Assembly (NCBI RefSeq): GCF_027244095.1
Contig: NC_069669.1
Coordinates: 8,830,501-8,894,500 of the forward strand
Reading direction: 5' to 3'
Origin: Hemicordylus capensis
Lineage: Eukaryota > Chordata > Lepidosauria > Squamata > Cordylidae
Length of the DNA stretch: 64,000 nt
Part shown: one piece after another, positions 32,303 to 42,670 of the stretch
Position numbering within the stretch: the first letter of the stretch is position 1
Layout of the letters: every line of letters starts with the position of its first letter
Program-made: the position numbers and the translations under genes
The notes under the pieces: model-generated
Databases searched by the model: none
Seen by the model: the letters and a program-made list of their open reading frames with translations, nothing else
What the model was told of the DNA's origin: nothing

Positions 32303-33796
32303 CTAGTCCTGGAAGCGGTTGAGGATCTCACAGGTCTTCTTCTCGAGGAGCTCGTAGATCTTTTTGACCCGCTTGTCGTTGGCGGCCCGGACGTAGCTGT
32401 TGGGGTCGAGAACGGCCATGCCGTCGTGGACCTCCCCCATGATGATGAGGGGGCCGTCCTCAGCGGTCATGTTAGGGCAAGGGCAGTTCCAGTCCATCTC
32501 CGTCAAGGTCACTTCCAGGTACTTGATGCTGAAGATCTTGAGGCCCATCTTCTCGTCCTTGAGGATGTCGTCCAGAGCGAAGCGGGCGATGCCGGAGTCC
32601 TGGTCCTCGATGATCTCCATCAGCCGGCCCACGATGGCAAAGTCGCTGCGGCAGAGGCTGGGCACCATCTTGCTCTTCAGGCGGCAAGCTTTGCACTGCA
32701 AGGTCTTGGGGAAGGGGCAGACGTCCTCACAGCTCTCTTTGCTGTCAAAATTATTCTCGTTCCCCTCGCAGCCGCTATAGATGAAGGAATGGCACTGCTT
32801 CATCAAGTGGTTGTAGGCCCAGCGGGGCTCCCAGTTCTTGCAGGGCCCCTGCACCACAGGCAGAGTGCAGAGGTTGACCGCGTTATTGACGCAGGCCAAT
32901 TGGCACTCCTCATAGGTGTCAAAGTGGTTCTGGTTGGCTCCGCAGCCGCCGTAACGGAATGTGATGCAGGAGCCTTTCTTGGAGTCAAAATGCCAGCGGA
33001 CCTGGTAGGCCTCGCAGTCCTGTTTATCAGGTTCCTTCAGGCACTCACCGGGCAGGAGCGGGGGGGCACTGGGGGTCCTCGGTTCCCCTCTGGAGTGCTC
33101 CCTCTTGATGACTGAGAGGGGGAAGTCCGCTCGCAGGAGGCCGGCGGAGTTCCTGGCCGTGCACGTATAAATCCCAGCATCCTCAGGCTGGGCATTGTAG
33201 ATGACCAGCTGCCCGATGTTCGTCACTACCACATTGCCGTACATTTGGTCGGGCCGCATGATGAAGTTTTCCTGGTGGTCGCTCTGCTTCTCCCACGTGA
33301 TGTCGGGACGGGGCCGCCCACTGACGTCGCAGTGGAAGCTGGTGGTGCCGCCCACGTAGACCAGCTGGTGGAAGGGATTGTTATAGAGGGCCGGGGGGAT
33401 GGGGACCTCGGCAGCCGCCCCAGGCGTCGGGTGAGCCGTGGTCTCCATCGGCACGGGGCTGGTGTTTGGCCAGGTGAAAAGGTACTTGCAGGTCACCACG
33501 GCGAGGCTGATGCCGCGGATGCAGGCCTCGGCGTCCATATAGCATTTGTTGTAATAGGTGAGCCCATCGGAGGCACAGGTGAAGTTGGGCTCCTTCTCGC
33601 ACCGGTCTTTGCACTTGCAGACAGGCTGCCCGTCCCAGATGTCACAGTCCGAGCCTTGCTGCGTGCAGACGAAGCTGTCGCACGTGGCCTCTTGCACGAG
33701 CTCCAGGGAGGAGAGGCTTCCATCGGCGTAGCGGGCGGCCACGCAGCTCCGCAGGCCGCAGACGTTGGTGCAGCATTTCTCAAAGGCTTCGCAGTC
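32303..33796 (-). CDS. WFIKKN1: WFIKKN1 coding exon 2
   Basis: 1494 nt starting after TCCGACAG| with DCEAFEKCCTNVCG and ending CEILNRFQD and TAG. It holds the second half of the WAP domain and all other domains in one uninterrupted frame. The P1 residue of Kunitz 2 is Lys374; that of Kunitz 1 is Glu316. Confidence 0.97.
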   Translation of the reverse strand, partial: DCEAFEKCCTNVCGLRSCVAARYADGSLSSLELVQEATCDSFVCTQQGSDCDIWDGQPVCKCKDRCEKEPNFTCASDGLTYYNKCYMDAEACIRGISLAVVTCKYLFTWPNTSPVPMETTAHPTPGAAAEVPIPPALYNNPFHQLVYVGGTTSFHCDVSGRPRPDITWEKQSDHQENFIMRPDQMYGNVVVTNIGQLVIYNAQPEDAGIYTCTARNSAGLLRADFPLSVIKREHSRGEPRTPSAPPLLPGECLKEPDKQDCEAYQVRWHFDSKKGSCITFRYGGCGANQNHFDTYEECQLACVNNAVNLCTLPVVQGPCKNWEPRWAYNHLMKQCHSFIYSGCEGNENNFDSKESCEDVCPFPKTLQCKACRLKSKMVPSLCRSDFAIVGRLMEIIEDQDSGIARFALDDILKDEKMGLKIFSIKYLEVTLTEMDWNCPCPNMTAEDGPLIIMGEVHDGMAVLDPNSYVRAANDKRVKKIYELLEKKTCEILNRFQD

Positions 33797-36700
33797 CTGT
33801 CGGAAAAGCGGGAGCAGAGCTTTTAGGGGAGGGGATCTGGCCCTGGTCTTGCCGTCTAGCTCAGCAGCCCAGCACCCAAAGCTCCATCTGAAGTCTAATT
33901 CGTAAAAGAGCCTGCTGAGATGATCACTACTACCTGTCTGTGTCATGCTCATGGTGATTTTTGACGAGTTCTACACCACCCAATGGCACAGCAGGGGAAT
34001 GACTTAACTATCAAGCCAGAGGTTGCTAGTTCGAATCCCCGCTGGTATGTTTCCCAGACTATGGGGAACACCTATATCGGGCAGCAGCGATATAGGAAGA
34101 TGCTGAAAGGCATCATCTCACACTGCGTGGGAGATGGCAATGGTAAACCCCTCCTGTATTCTACCAAAGACAACCACAGGGCGTCGACACTGACTCAACA
34201 GTACACTTTACATCCCTAGGAATGGAAAAGAGGTGACTGCATTTCAAGACTTTCAGCTTTGAATGTGTTCTCATGCTTTGATTGTCATGCGGTGGCCAAA
34301 TTTGCAATGGCGTTTGAAAAGCTTTTACTCATCAGATGGTTAAGTCTGTCAATTAATTCCCTGGAAAAGGGTTGATTCCTGAGTACCGATTTAATGTAAC
34401 TGTAAAATTGGAAATTGATGTAATGTAAGTTGCTGTAGGTTGTATTAATTCTCTTGCGGTTTTCTGGTCATCATACTTTTAAACCAATCAGTCAGTCAGT
34501 CCAGCTTTTAAAACTTTTTAAACTACTATAAAATTTCACCAATGTAGGCAGAGGAATGGAAATGGAGATTGGCAAGAATGTCCTCCAAAGATTGCCCCAT
34601 AGAGAGAGGACAATAATTTGTGCATTGTGACCCTAACCCTGACTCTTTCCGCTGTGCAAAAGTGACTGCAATTTTACCCTAATCATTTGCTGGGTAGGGA
34701 TATAGAAGGAGTGAGAACACAGAGAAAGCGGACAGTGCAACCGTGCTATTGTGTGTTTTCCATCTCTAGAGGGCGTAGGTGTTGCCAAAAACCACTGTGA
34801 GTGTTCATCCTCTGAGACAGCACAGCTGGCCAAAATTTGTGGACCTGACTCATGGACTAAATCCTGCCTCAAAAGCTGATACACCAGAAGCTAAGAATAA
34901 TGCTCCAGCTTAGCAATAAACATGACATTCATTAATGCGTCTGCAAAAAAGCAACCTTTCACAAGACATGCTGAAAATTTAGTGAGTCCTGTAAAATTAT
35001 TTGCTTCGTGTCATGCAGTGATTGTAATATTATCCACCTGTTTATGGATCAGATTGTAGGCTCTTTGGGGACAGGGACCATTTTTGCATCCTCCTTACCC
35101 ACGTTGAGAACTTTTGGTGGGAAAGTGATATATAAATAATACTAGTAGGCATTGCTACATGTAAGGCAGTGCTGCACAAATCCTGCCCTTTGGTGTACAA
35201 TGTAGTGTAGTACTTTGGTGTATAGGACAGTACAGATAGGAACATGGGAAGCTGCCATATACTGAGTCAGACCATTGCTCGACCTAGCTCATTACTGTCT
35301 TCACAGACTGGCAGCGGCTTCTCCAAGGTTGCAGGCAGGAATCTCTCTCTCAGCTCTTTCTTGGAGATGCCACCAGGGAGGGAACTTGGAACCTTCTGCT
35401 CTTCCCAGAGTAGCAGCTCCATCCCCTGAGGGGGATATCTTACAGTGCTCACGCATGTAGTCTCCCTTTCATATGCAACCAGGGCGGACCCTGCTTAGCT
35501 AAGGGGACAAGTCATGCTTGCTACCACAAGACCAGCTCTCCTCCTAAGATACTGGGTGGGTTCTCACAGTCACAGGAATCGTGGTTGGATGCTGGTTTCC
35601 CACATTGCCATGTGAACCTGTGTCCCACCAGCAATCTTGGTGCTGTCTGGGGCAAAAAGCAGCATTGGCTGTGTAGGGTCCAAAGTAAGGTAACCAATCT
35701 CTGGATGCTCCAAACGAACATCCACTGATCGTGTGAACTCACGTCGCTCACCAATCTGGGTTACCTGCCCAGCAGCCACCATAGACATCCTTGGGCAGAG
35801 TAGACGCCATATACTGGCCCTCTAGCATCACACCTGCTCTCCATGGCTCCCAAGCTCCCAACTCAACACTTTTGTACCTGGCAACAACATGGAACACTCA
35901 CCTGCAATGCCCACCTCCACCTGTCCCACCATCAACAGAAGAAGCTTCTACTGACTCAGGCCCTTGGTCCATCTAGCTCAGTATTGTCTACCCAGGCTGG
36001 CAGCAGCTTCTCCCAAGATTTCAGGAAGGGGTCTTTCTCAGCCCTACCTGGAGATGCTGCCAGGGATCGAACCTGGGACCCTCTGCGAGCAAAGCAGATG
36101 CTTTACCCCTGAGCTACGGCCCCATTAGAAATATAGATGCCTATATTTCTAATGGGGCATCTCCAGGTAGGGCTGAGAAAGACCCCTTCCTGAAATCTTG
36201 GGAGAAGCTGCTGCCAGCCTGGGTAGACAATACTGAGCTAGATGGACCAAGGGCCGGAGTCTGTAGAAGCTTCCTCTGTTGATGGTGGGACAGGTGGAGG
36301 TGGGCATTGCAGGTGAGTGTTCCATGTTGTTGCCAGCTGGAGGCTCCCAGTCTAGGAACTACTGCTCTAAGGGGAAGATCTCACAGGGCTCACACGTGGT
36401 CTCCCATCCAAATGCAAATCAGGGTGGACCCTGCTTAGCAAAGGGAACAATTTGTGCTTGCTGCTACAAATCCAGCTCTCCAGATGCTCTGCCTCTGAGC
36501 TATAGCCCCATCCCCATTTTTGTTCCCCCCCTCTCCCCCCCCACACTGACCCCCTTTTTCTCTTGGGGGTGGGGGTCGGGGGGTGGTCCTCTTCCATGCA
36601 AATTGCCCATGGCTGCACAGGCAGCTGGACTCCTTTTTCCTTAGGTGCACCCTGGGGATCAAGCCCCTAGCTGAAGGACTTATTTTGTTTACTACATTTA

Positions 36701-38673
36701 TAAATCAAATCAATCTTTATTACCATCCTAGACCAGCATAAACTACATTTAAATCTCACTTTTCCTCCAAGGAGCCCAAAGTGGTGTTTGTGGTGCTCTT
36801 TATCCCTACAACAACCCTGTGAGGTAGGTCAGGCTGCGAGAGAAGTGACTGGTCCAGAGTCGCCCCAGTGAGTTTCATGGCTGAATGAAGATTTGAAGGT
36901 GAATCTCCCCAGTACTAGTCCAACACTCTAACCACTACACCATGCTGGCTCTCACTTGCAGTTAGGTGCTCTAACTCACTGTGTGACACCAGCTGGTTCG
37001 ATACCTGGCAGCATCTCCAGGCAGGGCTGGGAAAGCCTAGAACCTTGGAGAGCTGCTACCAGTCAGTGTAGACACTACTAGGCTAGATAGGGCAATAGTC
37101 TGACCCAGTAGGCAGCAGCTTCCTATATAAAACCGACAGCAAAGGCAGAGAATGTGGCATATGTAATGCCTTGGGAGGGCAAGGATTCAGTACAAAACTC
37201 AAACAGCCCCTGTGCAAAATTGTGGATTGCCTTTCCCAATTACTGGAGAAGGGAAGGTGTGAAATCAAAGGAAGGCCGGAAGAGGCCTATGCTGGTCTTC
37301 TGGCAACAGCTCATGCCTTTCAGGGAAAAGCTTTCTTGCTTTCATGCTTTTCACAAATGCCTTGCTTTCATGCCTTTCACCTTCATAAAAGTAATGAATT
37401 AATAGACATTTATCAGCGTTGAACATTGGCAGTTTCATTCCCTTCTCTTAGGCAATGTATTTGTATTCTTTCTATTCAAGGTTTTGCATGCTGTAACAGC
37501 GCCCAAATGCTAGGAATATGTCCCCTGTTAAGTGAGCAAAGCAGCACCCTTTTAAAGTGGTGATTCTCTTATATTTATCAGGGGAGAGCAACCAACCCTA
37601 CCCGTCCCCAGCACAGCATCCCTCCAGTGGCTGTTGCTGGTGTCTCTCTTGGGTTTCTTTTTAAGATTGTGAGCCCTTTGGGGACAGGGAGCCCTTTTTT
37701 TTAATTCCCAAAGTGGAATAAACCCTGGAGAGCTGCTGCCGGTCAGAGTAGGTAATACTGAGCTAGCTGGACCAGTGGCCTGACTCAGAAGATGACAGCT
37801 TCCTATGTTCCTATGAACTGATTCCTATGAACTGAACTGTTCCTATGTTCCTATGAACTGGGGACCCGGCCCATTCCATAAAGCTTATGGACATCTCAAG
37901 TTGCTGGATCCAGAGTCAGACCTTTGTCCCATCTAGCTTACTGTTGTCTGCACTGACCGGCAGCAGCAGCAGCTCTCAAGCAGAATAATTTCATCCCTGC
38001 CTTTTAAGATCCTTTTAATTGGAGATGCATTATAACCTGGGGCCTTCCACCTGCAAGCCATATCCCAAAGCTACAGACCCTCTCTGGACAGCCTGCCTGA
38101 TTCCCCCTCCATTGTGGGAGGAGAACTGGTCTTGCAGTGGTGAGCATCCCCTCTGCTAAGCAGGGTCTGCCTTGGTTTGCATTTGGATGGGTGACTGCAT
38201 GTGAGCCCTGAAAGATATTGCCCTTTGGAGATGGGGCCATGGATCAGTGAGGAGAGCATCTGCATTGCACCCAGAAGGCCCCAGGTGCCCTCCCTGGCAG
38301 CATCTCCAAGATAGGGCTAGGAGAGACTCCTGCCTGCAACCTCGGAGTGCTGCTTCCAGTCGGTGTAGTAGACCATACTAAGCTAGATGGACCCAGCCGC
38401 TTATGTTTCTATGCCATAGAAGGGCATTTCATCCAAACCGCCCACCGGCTCCCCCTGGTGGCTGCCGAGGAGGGCGGGGGGTGGCGGCGCGCGCGAGAAG
38501 CCGGGACTCACCTGATCCATGTGACACTCCCGTTCGCAGGTGCTCTGAGCATCCACCCAGAGGTTGGGGTTCAGCTGGTTGGGGCACACCCCCAGGTGGC
38601 TCATCCTGATTGGCTGCAGGCTGGCCCCTTCTGCCAGGACAGAGAGCAGAGAGAGAATCAGTGAGAGCAGCAT
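32303..38673 (-). CDS. WFIKKN1: WFIKKN1 (WAP, follistatin/Kazal, Ig, two Kunitz and NTR domain protein), complete
   Basis: Exons 38673-38512 (54 codons) and 33796-32303 (497 codons plus stop) give 551 residues; human has 548. Domains: signal peptide from MLLSLILSLLSVLAEG (about 1-19); WAP, with eight cysteines C30 to C72; follistatin/Kazal 94-157; I-set Ig about 196-284, with C210 and C266; Kunitz 1 (C306, C315, C331, C339, C352, C356); Kunitz 2 (C364, C373, C389, C397, C410, C414); NTR about 422-543. Both Kunitz sets have standard spacing. Secreted. Family knowledge: WFIKKN proteins bind and block GDF8/myostatin and GDF11, and Kunitz 2 inhibits trypsin. The single 4.7 kb intron splits the WAP domain, as in vertebrate orthologues. 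Convergent with METTL26, in tandem with RAB40C. Confidence 0.97.
33980..34205 (+). repeat. tRNA-derived SINE with Bov-B-like tail, full length
   Basis: CCAATGGCACAGCAGGGG (A box), GCTAGTTCGAATCCCCGCTG (B box), GATATAGGAAGATGCTGAAA, and tail CGTCGACACTGACTCAAC. Confidence 0.85.
34535..34880 (+). repeat. Unnamed dispersed repeat H, copy 2 (MITE-empty)
   Basis: GAATGTCCTCCAAAGATTGC, GTGACCCTAACCCTGACTC, CGCTGTGCAAAAGTGACTGC, GGAGTGAGAACACAGAGAAA. Aligns with 44040-44390 over its whole length and with 6330-6020 around the site that carries a MITE there. Confidence 0.7.
35020..35145 (+). repeat. Family T repeat, 3' half
   Basis: CAGATTGTAGGCTCTTTGGG, TTGAGAACTTTTGGTGGG, GTGATATATAAATAATAC. Confidence 0.6.
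35236..35542 (-). repeat. 5S/tRNA chimeric SINE, full length
   Basis: From AGGAACATGGGAAGCTGCC to ACCACAAGACCAGCTCTCC, with CCCTGCTTAGCTAAGGGG. Confidence 0.88.
35878..36336. repeat. Fold-back inverted duplication, 180-bp arms, in the WFIKKN1 intron
   Basis: Left arm 35878-36057 and right arm 36157-36336 are reverse complements with about three differences. Between them, 36120-36136 and 36141-36157 form a perfect 17-bp hairpin (CCCCATTAGAAATATAG) with a 4-nt loop. 36058-36119 is present only on the left. The duplicated stretch joins unique flank to SINE body. Confidence 0.92.
35941..36485 (-). repeat. 5S/tRNA chimeric SINE disrupted by the fold-back
   Basis: Body and tRNA-like head at 35941-36121; the missing 5S-like head reappears at 36366-36485 (CTCTAAGGGGAAGATCTCAC, GTGGTCTCCCATCCAAATG). 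Between them lie the fold-back right arm and a MITE end at 36337-36365 (GGAGGCTCCCAGTCTAGGAA). Confidence 0.75.
36740..36955 (-). repeat. Sauria SINE, full length
   Basis: Minus strand: CCAGCATGGTGTAGTGGTTA, then AGCCTGACCTACCTCACAGG, GCTCCTTGGAGGAAAAG and an A/T-rich tail. Confidence 0.85.
36960..37128 (+). repeat. tRNA-headed form of the chimeric SINE
   Basis: GCTGGTTCGATACCTGGC (B-box region), CCAGTCAGTGTAGACACTAC, AGTCTGACCCAGTAGGCAGC. Confidence 0.75.
37500..37825 (+). repeat. Family T repeat followed by a SINE body fragment
   Basis: 37500-37715: GAGCAAAGCAGCACCC, GCAGGGGAGAGC-like, ATTGTGAGCCCTTTGGGGAC. 37728-37825: CTGGAGAGCTGCTGCCGGTC to GACAGCTTCCTATGTTCC, followed by a short CTATGAACTG tandem. 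Confidence 0.7.
38110..38412 (+). repeat. 5S/tRNA chimeric SINE, near full length
   Basis: CTGGTCTTGCAGTGGTGAGC, CTGCTAAGCAGGGTCTGCC, TTTGGATGGGTGACTGC, body and CCGCTTATGTTTCTATG. Ends 100 nt before the WFIKKN1 exon 1 donor. Confidence 0.82.
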
Positions 38674-39130
38674 GGAGTCTGCCGTGTGCTCCGGGCCTGC
38701 CTCTCCGAGCCTCCTCTGGCCGCCTCCGCGCTCCAAGCCCCTGCCTCCCGACGTCCAGAGAGGCATCCGACTCCGACCGCCGCCTGGAGCCCACTGGCTG
38801 GCTCCCCCACCCCAGCCAGCAAGAGTCTTCCACTTCTCCTCTGTGACAGACAAAACAATCACATTCGCAACCAGGAGCAAGCGGGGGAGAGGGAGGGAGG
38901 CCGGAGAGAAGCAGTCTCGCTTGGCTTTCCCCCCTGCTCTCAATTCCCCCGGTGCAAATGCTTCATCTTATCTCCGTCCTTGGTGCCTAGTGTCCATTCC
39001 CAGGAGTACCCCGCGAGGCCTTCGAAAATGCCGCATCTCTCGCGCAGGCCGGTTCGCAAGACCCCTCTCCAGGGGACGGCGGTGGTGGCGGTTCCCAGGT
39101 GGTGGCTGGCTTTTCGGAAGGGCGGCTTGT
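38430..39130 (-). promoter_or_regulatory. GC-rich region around WFIKKN1 exon 1
   Basis: Moderately CpG-rich, repeat-free stretch from the exon 1 donor to about 450 bp upstream of the ATG; likely promoter and 5' UTR. No TATA box stands out. Confidence 0.5.
38512..38673 (-). CDS. WFIKKN1: WFIKKN1 coding exon 1
   Basis: 162 nt from the ATG at 38673 to CAG|GTGAGT. Encodes the hydrophobic leader and the first part of the WAP domain (GVCPNQLNPNLWVDAQSTCE), nearly identical to human. The leader's position makes this ATG the natural start. Confidence 0.95.
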
Positions 39131-40147
39131 AGGTTCCTTCCTCCAAACTCCACTCAGTTGGGGGTGACCGGCCTGCTCTCCCAAACCCTGCAACCCCTGA
39201 AGGAGTCCTTCAAATCCAGGCTCCAAAAAGGGGAGGTTTTTGGTCCGGGCCAGAGGGAAACAGAAGGCCTCTGTGCTTGGAAAAGGCTGGAAATTTGCTG
39301 GACTGTGTGCAGACCGTTTGGGAGCATCCACAGGGAAAAATCAAACCCCTGGCCACTGCTAAGAGAGTTATAAAGCAGTCGCTCTGGGTATGTGTGTGTG
39401 TGTCTAGGGTGGGGGTAGAAAAGGAGGAGGGGGTTGTAACCTGAATCTCCTCCCCTCTCACCCATGCGTCTGAGAGTTTGGAATGGTAAGTAAGTGACCT
39501 TAGACGCTAACCCTGTCTGGGTTGATCGACTGGACAAACACTCGGAGGAGATCAAAGCGGGGGGGGGGGATACCGTAGGGCCCTCCGCCTTCCCAAAAAG
39601 AGAGCGAGAGAGACAGACTCCGACCCATGGAGTGGGGTGAATTCTTTCAGGATGAGAGAACATCCTAAAGACCTCTTGTCTCTTGGGAGCGAGCCTGACC
39701 GTACCAGACCCGTCCCAGGGTAAGCCCAGACCTCTCACACAATACCTGGGCACATTTTTTTGTGTGTGATGGGCTTCCTCCCTCTTCTCCATCGCTAAAA
39801 CCCCCGTGCCAGCAATGCAGATAGTAATCTGCAGCTGCAGAGGCAGGCTAGTGATACGGATCAAGGGACCAGGCATTGGAGAACTCCCTGGGAGAGCAGC
39901 TGAAGTGAGGCTCTGGTGTGGAAAGCTAGGAACCGCCATGGGGGCCTGCAAGGAAAGAGAGGCTGCAGGAGGAGCTTCCATGCACAGGGACAGTATATCC
40001 CCACATGTCGCATGCTGAAGACAACACAGAATGCCAGACTCATACAAACCTTGGTCTGATCCTAGAAGACAGTTGGTTCATGTTTATGCTCAAAAGGCCT
40101 GCAGATCATGACACAAGTAACTCAAAGTTGGGGTTGTCTCAAGACAA
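39131..40147. other. Upstream of WFIKKN1, no recognised content
   Basis: A minus-strand frame of 297 codons lies at 39154-40047 but matches no family I know and is low in complexity; probably chance. No repeats recognised. Confidence 0.45.
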
Positions 40148-40234
40148 CCCTTCCTCTTAAATGGCTTCCTCTTAAACCCTTCTTCTTAAATGGCTTCCTC
40201 TTAAACCCTTCCTCTTAAATGGCTTCCTCTTAAA
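40148..40234 (+). repeat. 29-bp minisatellite, three units
   Basis: Unit CCCTTCCTCTTAAATGGCTT plus CCTCTTAAA, repeated three times with one substitution. Confidence 0.88.
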
Positions 40235-40719
40235 TGTCTTTGTCTCTTGGCCTGGACTGGGATTCTTTTAGCAGTCTTGTTCATCCCAAGGAGACCTGGA
40301 AGGTCTCCTATACAAATTCTATACAAATTCAGGTGCTATTCAGGTACTCCTGAAATCAACCCATAAATCCAGAAACTGGTATCTGGCACAGACATTGATA
40401 TTTAAAGATGCTCGCCTTTAATTTAAGCAGCCTTGGAGGGCTTCTGACTGCAATTCAGAGGCAGGGTCAGTGCCCAGCAAAGGAGCTGCAGCCCCAGAAC
40501 TGGGATACTTCTCGGCACTTCATGCATTTCACTCACTCAGCCAAAGAGGGAGGGTGATCAGTCTGTTTGCATCAGTCGCCATGTTCAAAGGATGCTCCAT
40601 GCATCAGCATGCTGCCACGTTCACCACAAATATCAAAGACAAATCTTCTAGCCCTCATGATCGTGGAGGAAAAGGTGAAATTGTACAACCACTTAAACTG
40701 TGAACGCAGAGAAGCTTGG

Positions 40720-41070
40720 CTTGGAGGGGAACATAAGAAACTGCTGTGGAAGAGCCTCGCCAGTGAGGTTCTCCTGGCTTCATCACTTTATTCTTTTACT
40801 AGGTCAAGACCGTTTTGTTCACCCAGGCCTTTTAAATTTTGGTTTTCAGATCTGATCTTTAACTAATTGTAAAATGAGTATTGTATTGTATTTGTGTTAT
40901 ATTTTGCTTTGTATTGCTTTTGCATTGTATTTTCTTTTCTTTTTCATCTTTTATGATTTAATGTGTTATGCGTTTTCATTGTATGTTATAATCCACTGTT
41001 GTGAGCCGCCCAGAGAACAATTTGTTTATGGAGTGGTTAACAAATAAAGTTTATTATTATTATTATTTCT
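40720..41070 (+). mobile_element. L2-like LINE 3' end
   Basis: TTTGTTCACCCAGGCCTTTT (end of ORF2 in this group), T-rich 3' UTR, then GTGAGCCGCCCAGAGAACAA and AACAAATAAAGTTTATTATT. Confidence 0.75.
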
Positions 41071-41394
41071 TGTTTACACAGTCAGGCAGGTGTTATTGAC
41101 TGGTTTGCTTTATCCAGACATCGAGTCCTTCCCAAGGACCTGGGATGGCTGAATTTTTATTATTATTATTTATTCATCTTCATCATCATCATCATCATCT
41201 ACTACTGAGTCAGACCCTTGGTCCATCTGGCTCAGTATATGATGGACCATCTGGTCCAGCTTCTTTTAATAGTTGGGTCTAAGTGGAAATTCGGTAGCTA
41301 CAACTTTGTCAGGAGTGAGAGGAGGCGTCAGGCCTGCCTGCTTCCAATGCAGCTCTCCGACACAACATTCATTCATTCATTCATTCAACATTCA

Positions 41395-41545
41395 TTCATT
41401 TATAGTATTTATTTATTACTGCTCCTCCAGTACACTACTGCTTGGGGCAGCCCGCAGCATTCATAAAAAAAGAAACAACATAAAATAAGACCAAGTTAGC
41501 CAACTTTAAGTTCAACCAGCGGAAAGACCAGTTTCTCCCAGTGCC
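41395..41545 (-). mobile_element. L2-like LINE tail
   Basis: Minus strand: GCTGCCCCAAGCAGTAGTGT, tail AAATACTATAAATGAATG. Confidence 0.6.
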
Positions 41546-41559
41546 ACAAGGGACTCCCA

Positions 41560-41725
41560 AGCTGGAAAACAATACACAAGACCCCAGCAACAGCCACTGG
41601 CCTGCACTGATGCTGTAACTGGGCTAGGATACGGGGCAGTTGCCCTCCTCCTGCTAAATACAAGAGAGATCCCACTGGGAAAAGATGCCTCTTGGCCTGG
41701 CTAGTGGGAGTTCATTGATCGAGGG
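41560..41725 (-). repeat. Family T repeat, partial
   Basis: Minus strand: AAGAGGCATCTTTTCCCAG, GGAGGGCAACTGCCC-like, GGCTGTTGCTGGGGTCTTG. Confidence 0.6.
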
Positions 41726-41839
41726 TTAATTAAACCCTTTTGGTTTAACTGAGCAGCGGGTTTTTTAAAAAGGTTTTTGATTATTTTAGTTTGAGAACTG
41801 ACTAAAACTGCAGGGGATGGGCACTGTCTTGGAAGAGGT

Positions 41840-41841
41840 CT

Positions 41842-41913
<72 letters not shown>
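41840..41913 (+). repeat. Compound TC/AC microsatellite
   Basis: A TC run of about 14 units passing directly into about 22 AC units. Confidence 0.95.
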
Positions 41914-41918
<5 letters not shown>

Positions 41919-42109
41919 AGAAAACCTCTTCAGAGAAAGCCTCTTCAGACCTGGGCATGCCTCCCTCCAGAACAAAGCAGACATTTCCTGTCATTAATTG
42001 GGTTTGACTCGCATGTAGAGGCAAATCCATTCACCAATGGATTGCTTGATGACAGCTCCAAGGATGACTTGGCTGCTATTTCTTTCCTCAGGTGGCCGCT
42101 CTCTCTCTC

Positions 42110-42670
42110 CTTTTAATGTTTTTATCCCATCTTTCTCAGAAGGCAGCTTATAATAATGACAACAGGAACAGTACCATGACTTTGAAGGCATAAAGTGATA
42201 TTAAGCGTAACACATTCCCCACCCACTTATCACCACAGTCTGGCATTGTGTGAACGAACGCCTTGCTAAAAAGATCCAGGAGCTTGGTGCATCTCCCTAG
42301 GGATGGAGCTCCCACTGCTGAGAAAACCTTGTTCTTCCAAATAGATGGATTTTTTTAGACTTTTCCTGCTGCGTTCCATAGCAGCTGAAGTTCCGGAAGG
42401 GTCTTCAAGGGCAGTCCCGCAGAGAGCACATTGCAGTAGTCAAGACAAGAGGTGACAAAGGTATGGACAGGTATGGATCCATCTACATGAATGGGCATGG
42501 ATGGTGCACCAGCTTAAGGTGGGCAAATGCACCCCTGGTCACAGTGGACAACTTACTCAGGAGTAAGACTGGATCTAGAAGCACTCCCATACTGCAAACC
42601 TGTTCTTTCAAGGGGGATGAATTCCCTCCAGAGCCTGGAAACAACAGACCCGGATCAGTGGGTCTCCCTA
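42110..42670 (-). mobile_element. L2-like LINE fragment (3' non-coding part)
   Basis: Minus strand carries GACTACTGCAATGTGCTCTC, TTCCGGAACTTCAGCTGC and a GCTGCCTTCTGAGAAAGATG end. Homologous texture to 48585-48870. Confidence 0.55.

Larger units (their letters stand above)
33797..38511 (-). other. WFIKKN1 intron (4.7 kb)
   Basis: GT-AG, phase 0, containing the fold-back, a repeat H copy and several SINEs listed separately. Confidence 0.85.

Noticed and set aside
32426-33826. Long plus-strand frames of 229 and 193 codons
   Set aside because: Exact antisense of the WFIKKN1 large coding exon; shadows of the real gene.
38564-39373. 269-codon plus-strand frame
   Set aside because: Antisense to WFIKKN1 exon 1 and its GC-rich upstream region; no recognisable protein.
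39154-40047. 297-codon minus-strand open frame upstream of WFIKKN1
   Set aside because: No domain, signal peptide or known motif seen, and low-complexity stretches; probably chance, though a transcribed upstream region cannot be excluded.
40148-40234. Direct repeats as a CRISPR array
   Set aside because: Short contiguous minisatellite units without unique spacers, in a eukaryotic genome.
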